Under the pieces are notes generated by a model, which made no database searches, was not told the origin of the DNA, and saw only the letters and a program-made list of their open reading frames with translations. Source: Microbulbifer pacificus (GTDB lineage: Bacteria > Pseudomonadota > Gammaproteobacteria > Pseudomonadales > Cellvibrionaceae). Taken from it: a stretch of 64,000 nucleotides of DNA. The position numbers were made by a program, and so were the translations under genes. The stretch spans positions 1,526,501 through 1,590,500 of the forward strand of contig NZ_PREV01000026.1 of the NCBI RefSeq assembly GCF_002959965.1, read 5' to 3'. Below, one piece after another: positions 8,910 to 17,270 of this stretch; position 1 is the stretch's first letter; each line of letters opens with the position of its first letter.

Positions 8910-9722
8910 TCACTGCGGCGCGGCCTGCCCATCCTGCTGCAGCTGGCGGGCCAGCTCGCGCATCGGCGACTGATCTACCAGCAGCATGCCCTCGCTGGCG
9001 CGATCCAGATCCGCAATGAGGAGGATCACCAGCGCAAATGCCATCGCCATCGCCAGCGCCACCAGCTTTGAGCCACTGCCGCTCACCCCCAGCTGGAATC
9101 CGATACCGAATACCGCCAATGCCGAAATGACATATAGAGCGGCCCAGATGGGCGCCGGTATGTGGTAGGCGAGCCCGACCTGCACTCGCTCCGTGTGCAG
9201 GTCGATGACATTGTTCAGGGGCTCGTAGAAGGCGCGCAGACGACTGCTGTCGGTGCCACCGGCAACCTCCATCGCCACCAGTTGCCACAGTGCGCGATGA
9301 ATCTCCTCACTACGCCAGATATCGCGCTCGAAACTTTGCGGGGTCATGGTATGGGGATCGAAACTGCGCAGTGAGGCGTATTCACGCAGCAGTTCCCGCG
9401 CGCGGTTGCGGTTCTCCGACTGCAGAAAATCCGCGCGCAGGTAGGTGGTGCCGATAGCGTTCACTTCATCCAGCAACAGTGCCTTGCGCTGCCCGAAACG
9501 CTCCGCCGACATATTGAATGTAAGCGCCAGCATGAACGCCAGCAGGCCGAGAGTGGCTGCCACCGCGCTACCCATGGAGGCGTCCTCTTCGCGCTCCTTG
9601 CGGCGACGCCTTGCGCGGCGCCCCACCAGATAGCCGCAGGACAGCGCGGCGAGCACCAGCGCGATAGAGGCAAAGTAGACACCGGTCAAGGAGACCGCAG
9701 AGAACGATCCGATGGTGGCCAT
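8910..9722 (-). CDS. DUF4239 (bestrophin-like) membrane protein
   Basis: 270 residues. Two transmembrane segments lie near the N-terminus (about 10-32 and 52-75), separated by a strongly basic stretch (GRRARRRRKERE). A helical soluble middle part follows, and then two C-terminal membrane segments (about 190-240). The block FNMSAERFGQRKALLLDEVNAIGTTYLRAD is typical of the DUF4239 family, which is distantly related to bestrophin-like channels. No function is established. It is convergent with the AI-2E gene (26-bp gap) and downstream of phnA on the same strand. Confidence 0.78.
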   Translation of the reverse strand: MATIGSFSAVSLTGVYFASIALVLAALSCGYLVGRRARRRRKEREEDASMGSAVAATLGLLAFMLALTFNMSAERFGQRKALLLDEVNAIGTTYLRADFLQSENRNRARELLREYASLRSFDPHTMTPQSFERDIWRSEEIHRALWQLVAMEVAGGTDSSRLRAFYEPLNNVIDLHTERVQVGLAYHIPAPIWAALYVISALAVFGIGFQLGVSGSGSKLVALAMAMAFALVILLIADLDRASEGMLLVDQSPMRELARQLQQDGQAAPQ

Positions 9723-9811
9723 GTAGATTCCAGACTAACGGTGGCTAATGCCAAGTCTGGACCAGCAGTGGGCGGTCTGCCGGGGCGTTGAGCACCGCCG
9801 GCAGCGAGAGA

Positions 9812-10150
9812 TCAGGCTTTTTTGACAAACTCGGACTTCAGTTTCATCGGGCCGATTCCATCCACCTTGCAGTCGATGTCGTGGTCGCCCTCCACCAGGC
9901 GGATATTCTTCACTTTGGTACCCACCTTCACCACCAGTGATGAACCCTTCACTTTCAGGTCCTTGATGACGGTCACTGTGTCACCATCCTGGAGCGGGTT
10001 GCCGTTGGCGTCGGTCACCTTAGGCCCACTGTCCACTTCCGCCGGACTATCCGCCGACCACTCATGGCCGCACTCCGGACACACAAACAGGTTGCGGTCT
10101 TCGTAGGTATAGGTGGACTGGCACTGGGGACAATTGGGGAGGTCGCTCAT
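9812..10150 (-). CDS. phnA: PhnA/YjdM family zinc-ribbon protein
   Basis: 112 residues. An N-terminal zinc ribbon has Cys7, Cys10, Cys24 and Cys27 (CPQC, then CPECGHEWS), followed by a basic SH3-like C-terminal domain ([25 protein letters not shown] as a pattern). Length and both domains match the PhnA/YjdM family. Despite the name, E. coli PhnA is not part of the C-P lyase pathway and its role is uncertain. It should not be read as phosphonoacetate hydrolase. No phosphonate genes are nearby. Confidence 0.9.
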   Translation of the reverse strand: MSDLPNCPQCQSTYTYEDRNLFVCPECGHEWSADSPAEVDSGPKVTDANGNPLQDGDTVTVIKDLKVKGSSLVVKVGTKVKNIRLVEGDHDIDCKVDGIGPMKLKSEFVKKA

Positions 10151-10236
10151 GGAAGGCTCCTGGTAATTCCTGACTTGCCTTTATCTGGCAGTAAAGCAGG
10201 CAGTAAAGCAGAGAGGGCGCGAAGTCGCGCACAAAT

Positions 10237-10260
10237 GAAAACGGGCCCCGCAGGGCCCGC
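10237..10260 (-). terminator. Intrinsic terminator of ntrC
   Basis: On the minus strand CGGGCCC - TGCG - GGGCCCG is followed by TTTT, about 30 bp beyond the ntrC stop codon. Confidence 0.8.
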
Positions 10261-10289
10261 CGTAATGATATCGCCTGAGGTGTCGGGTG

Positions 10290-11702
10290 TCAGTCTTCGC
10301 CTCCGCTCATCCCCAGCTCCTTGAGCTTGCGGGTAAGGGTGTTCCTGCCCCATCCCAGCAGCTCAGCGGCGTCGCGTTTGCGGCCGGCGGTGTGCTTGAG
10401 GGCAATTTCGATCAGCGCGCGCTCGAACGCCGGCACCGCCTGGCCAAGGATTTCCCGCTGGCCGGTGGCCAGCGCCTGGTCCGCCCACAGACGCAGCGCC
10501 TTCTGCCAGTCCTGTGGAGCCTCGCTGCTGGTACTCTGCTGGTGCAGTTCCGGCGGCAGGTCGTCGACGTGTACCTCGCGACCGGACGCCATCACGGTAA
10601 TCCAGCGACAGGTGTTTTCCAGCTGGCGCACGTTGCCCGGCCAGTCGAGGCTGGCGAGGTATTCCTCGGTTTCCTTGAGCAGGATTTTTGGCTCTACCCC
10701 GAGATCCTTGGCGGCGATGTTGAAGAAGTGGCGTACCAGGCGGGGGATGTCTTCGCGGCGATCGGCGAGACGCGGGATATGGATGCGGATGACGTTGAGG
10801 CGGTGGAACAGGTCTTCGCGGAACTTGTGCTGCTCGACGAGACGCTCGAGATTCTGGTGGGTGGCGGCAATGATGCGGACGTCGACTTTTACCGGGGTGT
10901 GGCCGCCCACCCGGTAAAACTCCCCGTCTGCCAGCACCCGCAGCAGACGGGTCTGCGTCTCCGCGGGCATGTCCCCGATCTCATCCAGAAACAGGGTGCC
11001 GCCGTTGGCCTGCTCGAAGCGGCCGGCACGCTGGGCGCTGGCGCCGGTAAAGGCCCCTTTCTCATGGCCAAACAGCTCGGATTCCATCAGGTCGCGCGGA
11101 ATCGCCGCCATGTTCAGCGCGATAAACGGCTGGCTTTTGCGCGGGCTGTGGTTGTGCAGCGCCGCCGCCACCAGCTCCTTACCGGTACCGGATTCACCGT
11201 TGATCAGCACGGTGATGTTGGAGTGGGACAGGCGGCCGATTGCGCGGAACACCTCCTGCATCGCCGGCGCCTCGCCGATGATCTCCTTGTTGCCGGTGCC
11301 GTTTTCGATCACCACCGGCTCTTCCGGTTTCTGTTCGTTGGCGTGGGCCAGCGCACGGCGGGTGACCGCCACCGCCTCGTCCACATCAAACGGTTTCGGC
11401 AGATATTCGAAGGCACCGCCCTGATAGGCCGCCACCGCGCTGTCGAGATCCGAGTGCGCGGTCATGATGATGATCGGCAGCGACGGGCGCTCGGACTGGA
11501 AACGCTGCAGCAGCTTGAAACCGTCGGAGCCCGGCATACGGATATCGCTGATCACCACATCCGGGGTTTCACTGTAAAAATCATCCAGGGCGCGATCGCC
11601 ATTTTCGTAACAGGTCGTGTCGATACCCGCCCGGGAAAGGGCGCGCTCCAGCACCCAGCGGATGGAGCGGTCGTCATCAATGATCCATACGCGATTGTTC
11701 AT
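10290..11702 (-). CDS. ntrC: Nitrogen regulation response regulator NtrC (NR-I)
   Basis: 470 residues. A receiver domain (1-120) has the acidic pocket IIDDD and phospho-acceptor Asp53 (ISDIRMPG). A sigma-54 AAA+ domain has Walker A GESGTGKE (169-176), the sigma-54 contact loop GAFTGA (216-221) and Walker B FLDEIGD. A Fis-type helix-turn-helix ends the protein (RDAAELLGWGRNTLTRKLKEL). Phosphorylated NtrC activates sigma-54 promoters when nitrogen is limiting. It lies 68 bp downstream of ntrB on the same strand. NtrC-like sites are visible upstream of both ntrB and glnA, so auto-regulation is likely. Confidence 0.97.
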   Translation of the reverse strand: MNNRVWIIDDDRSIRWVLERALSRAGIDTTCYENGDRALDDFYSETPDVVISDIRMPGSDGFKLLQRFQSERPSLPIIIMTAHSDLDSAVAAYQGGAFEYLPKPFDVDEAVAVTRRALAHANEQKPEEPVVIENGTGNKEIIGEAPAMQEVFRAIGRLSHSNITVLINGESGTGKELVAAALHNHSPRKSQPFIALNMAAIPRDLMESELFGHEKGAFTGASAQRAGRFEQANGGTLFLDEIGDMPAETQTRLLRVLADGEFYRVGGHTPVKVDVRIIAATHQNLERLVEQHKFREDLFHRLNVIRIHIPRLADRREDIPRLVRHFFNIAAKDLGVEPKILLKETEEYLASLDWPGNVRQLENTCRWITVMASGREVHVDDLPPELHQQSTSSEAPQDWQKALRLWADQALATGQREILGQAVPAFERALIEIALKHTAGRKRDAAELLGWGRNTLTRKLKELGMSGGED

Positions 11703-11770
11703 AGTAATTTTCCGGCTCTGTGATTACTTTCTAATAATTCTGGTTTTGTGGTTCTCGTTGCCGCGGACCT

Positions 11771-12844
11771 TTAATCGTTTGCCAGCGGCAGATAAATCTG
11801 AAATTCCGTCAGTCCCGGCTGGCTCTCGCATTTGATGAGTCCCCGGTGCTGGTTAATGATGTGCTGGGAAATGGAAAGCCCCAGTCCCGAGCCCTCGGCG
11901 CGCCCGGAAATCATCGGGTAAAAAATCCGTTCGCGGATGTCTTCGGGAATGCCCGGGCCGTTGTCGACGACGTCGATGCGGCACACCAGCGCACAGTGGC
12001 GGCGGCCGATGGTGAACTGCCGCTGCACCCGGGTGCGGATGGTGAGGTTGCCGTCCGCCAGCCCGACATTCTCCGCAATGGCCTGCATGGCGTTGCGGGC
12101 GATATTCAGTACCGCCTGGATCAGCTGCTCGCTGTCCGCGGGAATGTCCGGGATCGAGGGGTCGTAGTCGCGCTTGATTTCCAGCGCCCCGTCGCACTCC
12201 GCCTCGATCAGCTGCGCCACCCGCTCGGTAATCGAGTGCACGTTCACCGGCTGCAGCTTCACCGGTTTGCGCGGCCCGAGCATGCGATCTACCAGATTGC
12301 GCAGGCGATCCGCCTCTTCGATGATGATCTGGGTGTACTCGCCGAGGCCGTCATCATTCAGATCCACAAGCTCTCTTTGCAGCAACTGTGCCGCGCCGCG
12401 AATACCGCCGAGGGGATTTTTCACTTCGTGGGCCATGCCCCGCACAAGGTTGCGGGTAGTCTCCTGGGCAGAGAGCAGTGCATCCTCGCGGGCGATGCGC
12501 AGCAGGCGGTCCATGGACTGCACTTCCAGCAACAGCAGGCCGAGATCTGTGAGCGGTGTCACCGAGTAATCCACGGTGCACTCTTCCAGGTTGTGCAGGA
12601 ACCACAGCGCGCGCCGCACGGTGTACTTCTCTCCGCTAGCCAGTGCCGATTGCAGCGCCTGCTCCGCGGAGCGGGACTCCCGCACCACCTCTTCCAGCGG
12701 CAGGCCGATGGCGCGGGCACTGGAGGCCGCCACCAGGTCTTCCGCCGCCGAGTTCAGGTAGCAGAGCGACAGGTTTTCATCCAGCACCAACACAGCCGAC
12801 GTTAAATTGTCCAGCAGCAGGCGTAACTGGCGGTCGTTGAGCAT
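11771..12844 (-). CDS. ntrB: Nitrogen regulation sensor histidine kinase NtrB (NR-II)
   Basis: 357 residues and no transmembrane segments, as expected for the cytosolic NtrB. An N-terminal PAS domain (about 8-115) precedes the DHp domain with H-box MAHEVKNPLGG, where His139 is the phosphorylation site. The CA domain follows, with its N-box (LNIARNAMQA), a G1 box (DNGPGIP) and a G2 box (GSGLGLSI). NtrB phosphorylates or dephosphorylates NtrC under control of PII (GlnB/GlnK). The gene is first in an ntrBC operon with a candidate sigma-54 promoter at 12935-12950. Confidence 0.97.
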   Translation of the reverse strand: MLNDRQLRLLLDNLTSAVLVLDENLSLCYLNSAAEDLVAASSARAIGLPLEEVVRESRSAEQALQSALASGEKYTVRRALWFLHNLEECTVDYSVTPLTDLGLLLLEVQSMDRLLRIAREDALLSAQETTRNLVRGMAHEVKNPLGGIRGAAQLLQRELVDLNDDGLGEYTQIIIEEADRLRNLVDRMLGPRKPVKLQPVNVHSITERVAQLIEAECDGALEIKRDYDPSIPDIPADSEQLIQAVLNIARNAMQAIAENVGLADGNLTIRTRVQRQFTIGRRHCALVCRIDVVDNGPGIPEDIRERIFYPMISGRAEGSGLGLSISQHIINQHRGLIKCESQPGLTEFQIYLPLAND

Positions 12845-12934
12845 TCAGGCGTCCGAGGTTGAGAATTCCAAAGTTGTGAGTTCCTGGGTAGAGAGTCCCG
12901 ATTTGGTTCACTTCTCCGCTTCGCCTAATGGCAG

Positions 12935-12950
12935 TGCAAAAAGCAAACCA
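12935..12950 (-). promoter_or_regulatory. Sigma-54 promoter of ntrBC
   Basis: The minus strand reads TGGTTTGCTTTTTGCA, with GG and GC separated by exactly 10 bases as sigma-54 requires. The -12 element TTGCA matches the consensus, and the -24 element (TGGTTT) is weaker than TGGCAC. It lies about 90 bp upstream of the ntrB start codon. Confidence 0.65.
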
Positions 12951-13017
12951 AAATGGCGCAAAAACCGGATTCACCGGAAACTTTCGGGGGCACCGGGAAA
13001 AGATACCGCCAGCGAAC

Positions 13018-13032
13018 GCACCATTATTGTGC
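13018..13032. promoter_or_regulatory. NtrC-like binding site upstream of ntrB
   Basis: GCACCATTATTGTGC has the GCAC-N7-GTGC dyad of NtrC sites. It is about 95 bp upstream of the predicted sigma-54 start, a usual enhancer distance. Confidence 0.6.
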
Positions 13033-13153
13033 GCAGAGCAAAAAATAGCCAGATTTAGCGTTCACAATTGGGCGGCAGGGGGAGTGGCGCGGTATGGGGA
13101 GGATGCCCGATACGGGCGCCCGGGTGGGCGCCCGTCGGAATCACCCAGGGAAA

Positions 13154-13840
13154 TCAGCGGGGCTGCGGCTTGGGCGGGTTGGCAATACCGGGCACCTGGG
13201 GCGCCTTCGGCATCTGCGGCGCCTGCTCGGCGGGGAAGTCCGGGACCTGTCCCCCGGGGCGTTTCACATGCACCTGGATCATCTGGGACTGGGCCAGAGG
13301 CCGCCCGGCGGTATCCACCAGAACGGCCTGGATCGTGTGCGTACCGCGCTCCAGCGCGGAAATGTCCAGACTGGCACCGGAGGAGGTACCGGACCAGCGC
13401 TGACCGTCAATCACCGCGTAGAAGGCATATCCATCCCGCGGCACCGGATCCATGGCAACCTGCAGCACGATGAAACGCTGCCCCGGAGGGATGGTGGCGT
13501 CGTTGGCGGGACTGACAATGGCAAAGTTCACCGGCCCCTGTGCGTAGCTTCGCTCCTCTCTTTCCCCGTCATCGCCTTCCCGTTCTTCGCGGTCCCGTGG
13601 CGATAGCTTGCGCTCGGGCAGAGGTGTGGGCTGCACATTGATCGGCCCTATCCTGATCTTTTCCGCCTTGGACCCCGCGGGCGCGGTGTCGCTGAAGGTG
13701 ACGCGACCATCCGGGCCGACTATTTTGTAGACACTGGTCCCGGCGGGCGCCTTCTCGCCCTGCGTCTCCGCTTCCTGAAACGCCATCACCGGCGCCGCCA
13801 GCAGCAGTGCCAGCAGTGCAATCCGTCTTGTCATGGGCAT
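13154..13840 (-). CDS. DUF4124 domain-containing secreted protein
   Basis: 228 residues. The signal peptide ends near residue 20 (APVMA-FQEAE). DUF4124 covers about residues 35-75 (VYKIVGPDGRVTFSDTAPAG). A Pro/Arg/Glu-rich spacer and a C-terminal domain of about 100 residues follow; it looks like a beta-sandwich and contains IVSPANDATIPPGQ and GTHTIQAVLVDTAG. The tail is Pro-rich. In related genomes such proteins sit between glnA and ntrB, as here, but no role in nitrogen control is known. The domain pairing suggests an envelope protein. Confidence 0.82.
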   Translation of the reverse strand: MPMTRRIALLALLLAAPVMAFQEAETQGEKAPAGTSVYKIVGPDGRVTFSDTAPAGSKAEKIRIGPINVQPTPLPERKLSPRDREEREGDDGEREERSYAQGPVNFAIVSPANDATIPPGQRFIVLQVAMDPVPRDGYAFYAVIDGQRWSGTSSGASLDISALERGTHTIQAVLVDTAGRPLAQSQMIQVHVKRPGGQVPDFPAEQAPQMPKAPQVPGIANPPKPQPR

Positions 13841-13890
13841 TCCCGCCTCTTGTTCCTCTATCTGTTGTTAAGGCTAGCCATCTGGCGCGC

Positions 13891-13923
13891 AAAAAAAAAG
13901 CCCACACCAGGGTGCGGGCTTTC
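13891..13923 (-). terminator. Intrinsic terminator of glnA
   Basis: The minus strand reads AGCCCGCACC - CTGG - TGTGGGCT with one wobble pair, followed by nine T. It separates glnA from the DUF4124 gene and from ntrBC, so the latter need their own promoters. Confidence 0.92.
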
Positions 13924-13983
13924 TCGTCATCTTTGCGCCGCTCTTATGTACAGCAATGGCGGCGCGCCGATGATACCTGCTTG

Positions 13984-15387
13984 TTAGCAGGAGTAGTACA
14001 TATCGAACTCGACCGGGTGAGTAGTCATGTTCACACGCTGTACTTCTTCACGCTTCAGGGCGATGAAGGCGTCGATGGCGTCGTCAGTGAATACGCCACC
14101 TTCGGTCAGGAAGGCGCGGTCCTGATCCAGTGCGTCCAGAGCCTGTTCCAGGCTGGAAGCAACGGTCGGGTACTCGGCCAGCTCTTCCGGCTCCAGGTCG
14201 TACAGGTCTTTGTCCGCAGCATCGCCGGGGTGAATCTTGTTCTTCACGCCGTCGAGGCCGGCCATCAGCAGTGCGGAGAAGGCCAGGTAGGGGTTGGCGA
14301 TCGGATCCGGGAAGCGGGTCTCGATACGCTTGCCTTTCGGGCTCGGCACGAACGGAATGCGGATGGACGCAGAGCGGTTGCGCGCGGAGTAGGCCAGGAT
14401 TACCGGCGCTTCGAAGCCAGGTACCAGACGCTTGTAGGAGTTGGTGCCCGGGTTACAGATGGCGTTCAGGGCGCGCGCGTGCTTGATGATACCGCCGATG
14501 TAGAACAGGGCAGTCTCAGACAGGCCAGCATACGCGTCACCGGCGAACTGGTTCACGCCGTCTTTGCTGAAGGACTGGTGTACGTGCATACCGGAACCGT
14601 TGTCACCTACCAGCGGCTTGGGCATGAAGGTGGCGGTTTTGCCGTAAGCGTGGGCAACGTTATGCACGGCGTACTTCAGGATCTGAACTTCGTCAGCCTT
14701 CTTGGTCAGGGTGTTGGCGCCAACGCCGATTTCACACTGGCCGGCAGTACCCACTTCGTGGTGGTGCACTTCGATTTCCAGGCCCATGGCTTCCATGGCG
14801 GAACACATGGCGGCGCGGATGTCGTGCAGGGAGTCGACGGGCGGAACCGGGAAGTAGCCGCCTTTCACGCCCGGACGGTGACCCATGTTGCCATCGGCGT
14901 AGGTGCTGCCAGAGGACCAGGCCGCTTCCTGGGAGTTGATCTTGTAGAAGGCGCCACCCATTTCGGCACCCCAGGTGATGTCGTCGAATACGAAGAACTC
15001 AGGCTCCGGGCCAAACAGCGCAGTGTCGCCGTAACCGGTGGACTTCAGGTATTCCTCGGCGCGCTGAGCGATGGAGCGCGGGTCGCGCTCGTAGCCCTGA
15101 CCGGTGATCGGGTCGACGATGTTACAGCGGACAATAACGGTCGGCTCGTCGGTGAAGGGGTCCAGGAACGCGGTCTCGTCCACCGGCATCAGCACCATGT
15201 CGGACTCGTTGATGCCTTTCCAGCCAGCGATGGAGGAACCATCGAACATCTTGCCGACTTCGAAGAACTCGCCATTCACTTCCTTGGAAGGAATGGAAAC
15301 GTGCTGTTCCTTACCTTTGGTATCGGTGAAGCGCAGGTCTACCCATTTGGCTTCGCTCTCTTTGATCAGTCCGAGCGTCTTTGACAT
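13984..15387 (-). CDS. glnA: Glutamine synthetase type I
   Basis: 467 residues from ATG 15387, with a strong GGAGG ribosome site eight bases upstream. The frame is open 13 codons further, but those lack a ribosome site. GS-I makes glutamine from glutamate, ammonia and ATP as a cytosolic dodecamer. Visible features are the glycine-rich ATP-binding region with [16 protein letters not shown], the Glu flap region and the adenylylation site Tyr396 ([10 protein letters not shown]), so GlnE-type control is expected. Transcription appears to be driven by sigma-54 plus NtrC (15454-15655). A terminator follows at 13891-13923. Confidence 0.98.
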   Translation of the reverse strand: MSKTLGLIKESEAKWVDLRFTDTKGKEQHVSIPSKEVNGEFFEVGKMFDGSSIAGWKGINESDMVLMPVDETAFLDPFTDEPTVIVRCNIVDPITGQGYERDPRSIAQRAEEYLKSTGYGDTALFGPEPEFFVFDDITWGAEMGGAFYKINSQEAAWSSGSTYADGNMGHRPGVKGGYFPVPPVDSLHDIRAAMCSAMEAMGLEIEVHHHEVGTAGQCEIGVGANTLTKKADEVQILKYAVHNVAHAYGKTATFMPKPLVGDNGSGMHVHQSFSKDGVNQFAGDAYAGLSETALFYIGGIIKHARALNAICNPGTNSYKRLVPGFEAPVILAYSARNRSASIRIPFVPSPKGKRIETRFPDPIANPYLAFSALLMAGLDGVKNKIHPGDAADKDLYDLEPEELAEYPTVASSLEQALDALDQDRAFLTEGGVFTDDAIDAFIALKREEVQRVNMTTHPVEFDMYYSC

Positions 15388-15453
15388 TACAGTCCTCCAA
15401 GAATGAAAAGTTATGTGTCGCGCCAATTCGCTTTATCTTGTGGCAACTGTAAA

Positions 15454-15470
15454 AGCAAGGAGTGTGCCAA
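15454..15470 (-). promoter_or_regulatory. Sigma-54 promoter of glnA
   Basis: The minus strand reads TTGGCACACTCCTTGCT. The -24 element TTGGCAC is consensus and the -12 element is TTGCT, with GG-N10-GC spacing exact (GG at 15467-15468, GC at 15455-15456). It closely resembles E. coli glnAp2. The predicted transcript starts about 15443, giving a leader of roughly 55 bases. Confidence 0.9.
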
Positions 15471-15655
15471 ATTGGGGCAAACCGGCAATAGGCGGTGACT
15501 GGCGTGCTGAATACGGCGGCAGAGGCCCAATTTGGGGCCAAATCCGCCGGGCAGCTCCCAGGACAACCCCACGATAGTCCCAAAACTGGTGCTTTCAAAT
15601 CCCAGACCGCACCAAATTGGGGCTGAAAAATCACGGGCGGCACCAATTTGGTGCC
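15466..15655. promoter_or_regulatory. Array of NtrC-like sites between glnA and thiI
   Basis: Several dyads around an AAATT/AATTT centre occur: GCCAAATTGGGGC (15466-15478, overlapping the sigma-54 -24 box), GGCCCAATTTGGGGCC (15524-15539), TCCCAAAACTGGTGC (15578-15592, weak), GCACCAAATTGGGGC (15609-15623) and GGCACCAATTTGGTGCC (15639-15655, the best match to GCAC-N7-GTGC). Relative to the predicted glnA start they lie near -25, -90, -140, -170 and -205. This pattern of strong distal and weak proximal sites fits an NtrC enhancer with governor sites. Confidence 0.75.
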
Positions 15656-15680
15656 GCAAGCAAAATCCCGGTAGCGAGTT

Positions 15681-15686
15681 TATAAT
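15681..15686 (+). promoter_or_regulatory. Candidate -10 box of thiI
   Basis: A perfect TATAAT lies 76 bp upstream of the thiI start codon. No good -35 hexamer is visible at the usual distance. Confidence 0.4.
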
Positions 15687-15762
15687 TCGCCACCTTTTCC
15701 GGGAAGCGGCGGACGCGTTCCCGGCCTTATATTTCTGTCAATTGCGGTTCCGGCACTTCCCT

Positions 15763-17229
15763 ATGCACTTTGTCGTCAAGTTTTTCCCAGAGATCACCAT
15801 CAAGAGCAACCCGGTGCGCAAGCGCATGTCGCGCCAGCTCGCGGACAACCTGCGCAAACTGCTGCGCGCACTCGACGACCGCATCGAGGTGCGCAAGGAC
15901 TGGGAAAAAATCGAGGTGGTCGCGCCGGATGCAGTATCCCACCTTTCCGAACGCATTGAAGAGGTACTGGCGCACACTCCCGGTATCGCTAACTTTGCGC
16001 GGGTGCAGCAATTCCCCCTCGGCGACATGGACGACATCTATCAGAAGACGCTGTCTGTATGGGGCGACAAGCTCACCGGCAAAACCTTCTGTGTGCGGGT
16101 GAAACGTACCGGCCAGCACGATTTCCAGTCCCTCGAGGTGGAACAGTATGTGGGCGGCGGACTGAACCAGAACACCGACGCGGCCGGGGTGAAACTGAAA
16201 AACCCCGATATCACCGTCAAACTGGAAATCCGTCACGACAAACTGAATGTGATCGAGCAACTGCACCAGGGCCTCGGCGGTTTTCCCCTCGGCACCCAGG
16301 ACCCGGTGATCTCGCTGGTGTCCGGCGGCTTCGATTCCACCGTGGCCAGCTACCTCACCATCAAGCGCGGTATCCGCACCCACTTCCTGTTCTTCAACCT
16401 TGGCGGGCGCCAGCACGAACTGGGCGTGAAGGAAGTGGCGTTTTACCTGTGGGAAAAATACGGCGCATCGCACCGGGTGAAATTCATCACTGTACCCTTC
16501 GATGAAGTGGTGGCGGAAATCCTCGAGCGCATCGACGATTCCTATATGGGAGTGACCTTAAAGCGCATGATGCTGCGCGCGGGATCGGTGATCGCGAAGG
16601 AACTGGACGTGGATGCACTGGTGACCGGCGAAGCCATTGCCCAGGTCTCCAGCCAGACCCTGAAAAACCTGTCCGTCATCGACAGCGTTACCGACACCCT
16701 GGTGCTGCGCCCGCTGATCACCTCCGACAAGACCGACATCATCCGCACAGCGCGCGAAATCGGTACCGAGGAATTCGCCGCGAATATGCCGGAGTACTGC
16801 GGGGTGATTTCAGTGAAGCCCACCACCCGCGCAAAAATGGAAAAAGTGGAACACGAGGAGACCCGTTTCGACTTCACCGTGCTGGACCGCGCCATCGGCA
16901 ACCGGGTGATGCAGAACATTGATGAGGTAATGGAAGACCTGGGCGAAGACGCGCCGGCGGTGGAAGAATTTGCCGAGCCCGGCGATGCCATCGTCATCGA
17001 TATCCGCCACCCCACCGAAGAGGAAGTGAATCCGCTGGAACTCGACAACACCAGCGTGGAGACGATTCCCTTCTACCGTTTGAGCACCGCCTTCAAAGCA
17101 CTGGATAAGGACAAGCACTACCTGCTGTATTGTGCCCGCGGTGTGATGAGCAAGCTGCACGCCTCGCACCTGCTGGATGAAGGCTACAAAAATGTGGGGG
17201 TTTACCGGCCGCAGGCGCCGAAACACTGA
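15763..17229 (+). CDS. thiI: tRNA 4-thiouridine synthetase / thiamine thiazole sulfurtransferase
   Basis: 488 residues from ATG 15763. The frame is open back to 15532, but that stretch is the glnA control region. Domains in order are an NFLD-like/THUMP RNA-binding part (about 1-165), a PP-loop ATP pyrophosphatase with SGGFDST (187-193) and a C-terminal rhodanese domain with persulfide-carrying Cys457 (LLYCARGVMSK). Cys346 (PEYCGV) matches the resolving cysteine. It thiolates U8 of tRNA and, in bacteria with the rhodanese domain, supplies sulfur for thiazole synthesis. It is divergent from glnA. Confidence 0.97.
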   Translation: MHFVVKFFPEITIKSNPVRKRMSRQLADNLRKLLRALDDRIEVRKDWEKIEVVAPDAVSHLSERIEEVLAHTPGIANFARVQQFPLGDMDDIYQKTLSVWGDKLTGKTFCVRVKRTGQHDFQSLEVEQYVGGGLNQNTDAAGVKLKNPDITVKLEIRHDKLNVIEQLHQGLGGFPLGTQDPVISLVSGGFDSTVASYLTIKRGIRTHFLFFNLGGRQHELGVKEVAFYLWEKYGASHRVKFITVPFDEVVAEILERIDDSYMGVTLKRMMLRAGSVIAKELDVDALVTGEAIAQVSSQTLKNLSVIDSVTDTLVLRPLITSDKTDIIRTAREIGTEEFAANMPEYCGVISVKPTTRAKMEKVEHEETRFDFTVLDRAIGNRVMQNIDEVMEDLGEDAPAVEEFAEPGDAIVIDIRHPTEEEVNPLELDNTSVETIPFYRLSTAFKALDKDKHYLLYCARGVMSKLHASHLLDEGYKNVGVYRPQAPKH

Positions 17230-17270
17230 GCCATCACCTCACCCGTACCATTTCCCGCAGGGTTCGCGCT

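Larger units (their letters stand above)
12845..13153 (-). promoter_or_regulatory. ntrB upstream region; hairpin after the DUF4124 gene
   Basis: This 309-bp gap holds no convincing gene. From right to left it contains a nine-base-pair hairpin (ACGGGCGCC-N6-GGCGCCCGT, 13112-13135) without a T-run, a few bases beyond the stop of the DUF4124 gene. An NtrC-like site (13018-13032) and a sigma-54-type promoter (12935-12950) reading into ntrB follow. The leader from the predicted transcription start to the ntrB ATG is about 80 bases. Confidence 0.7.

Noticed and set aside
10287-11723. 478-codon plus-strand frame
   Set aside because: It is antisense to ntrC, whose domains and motifs are complete.
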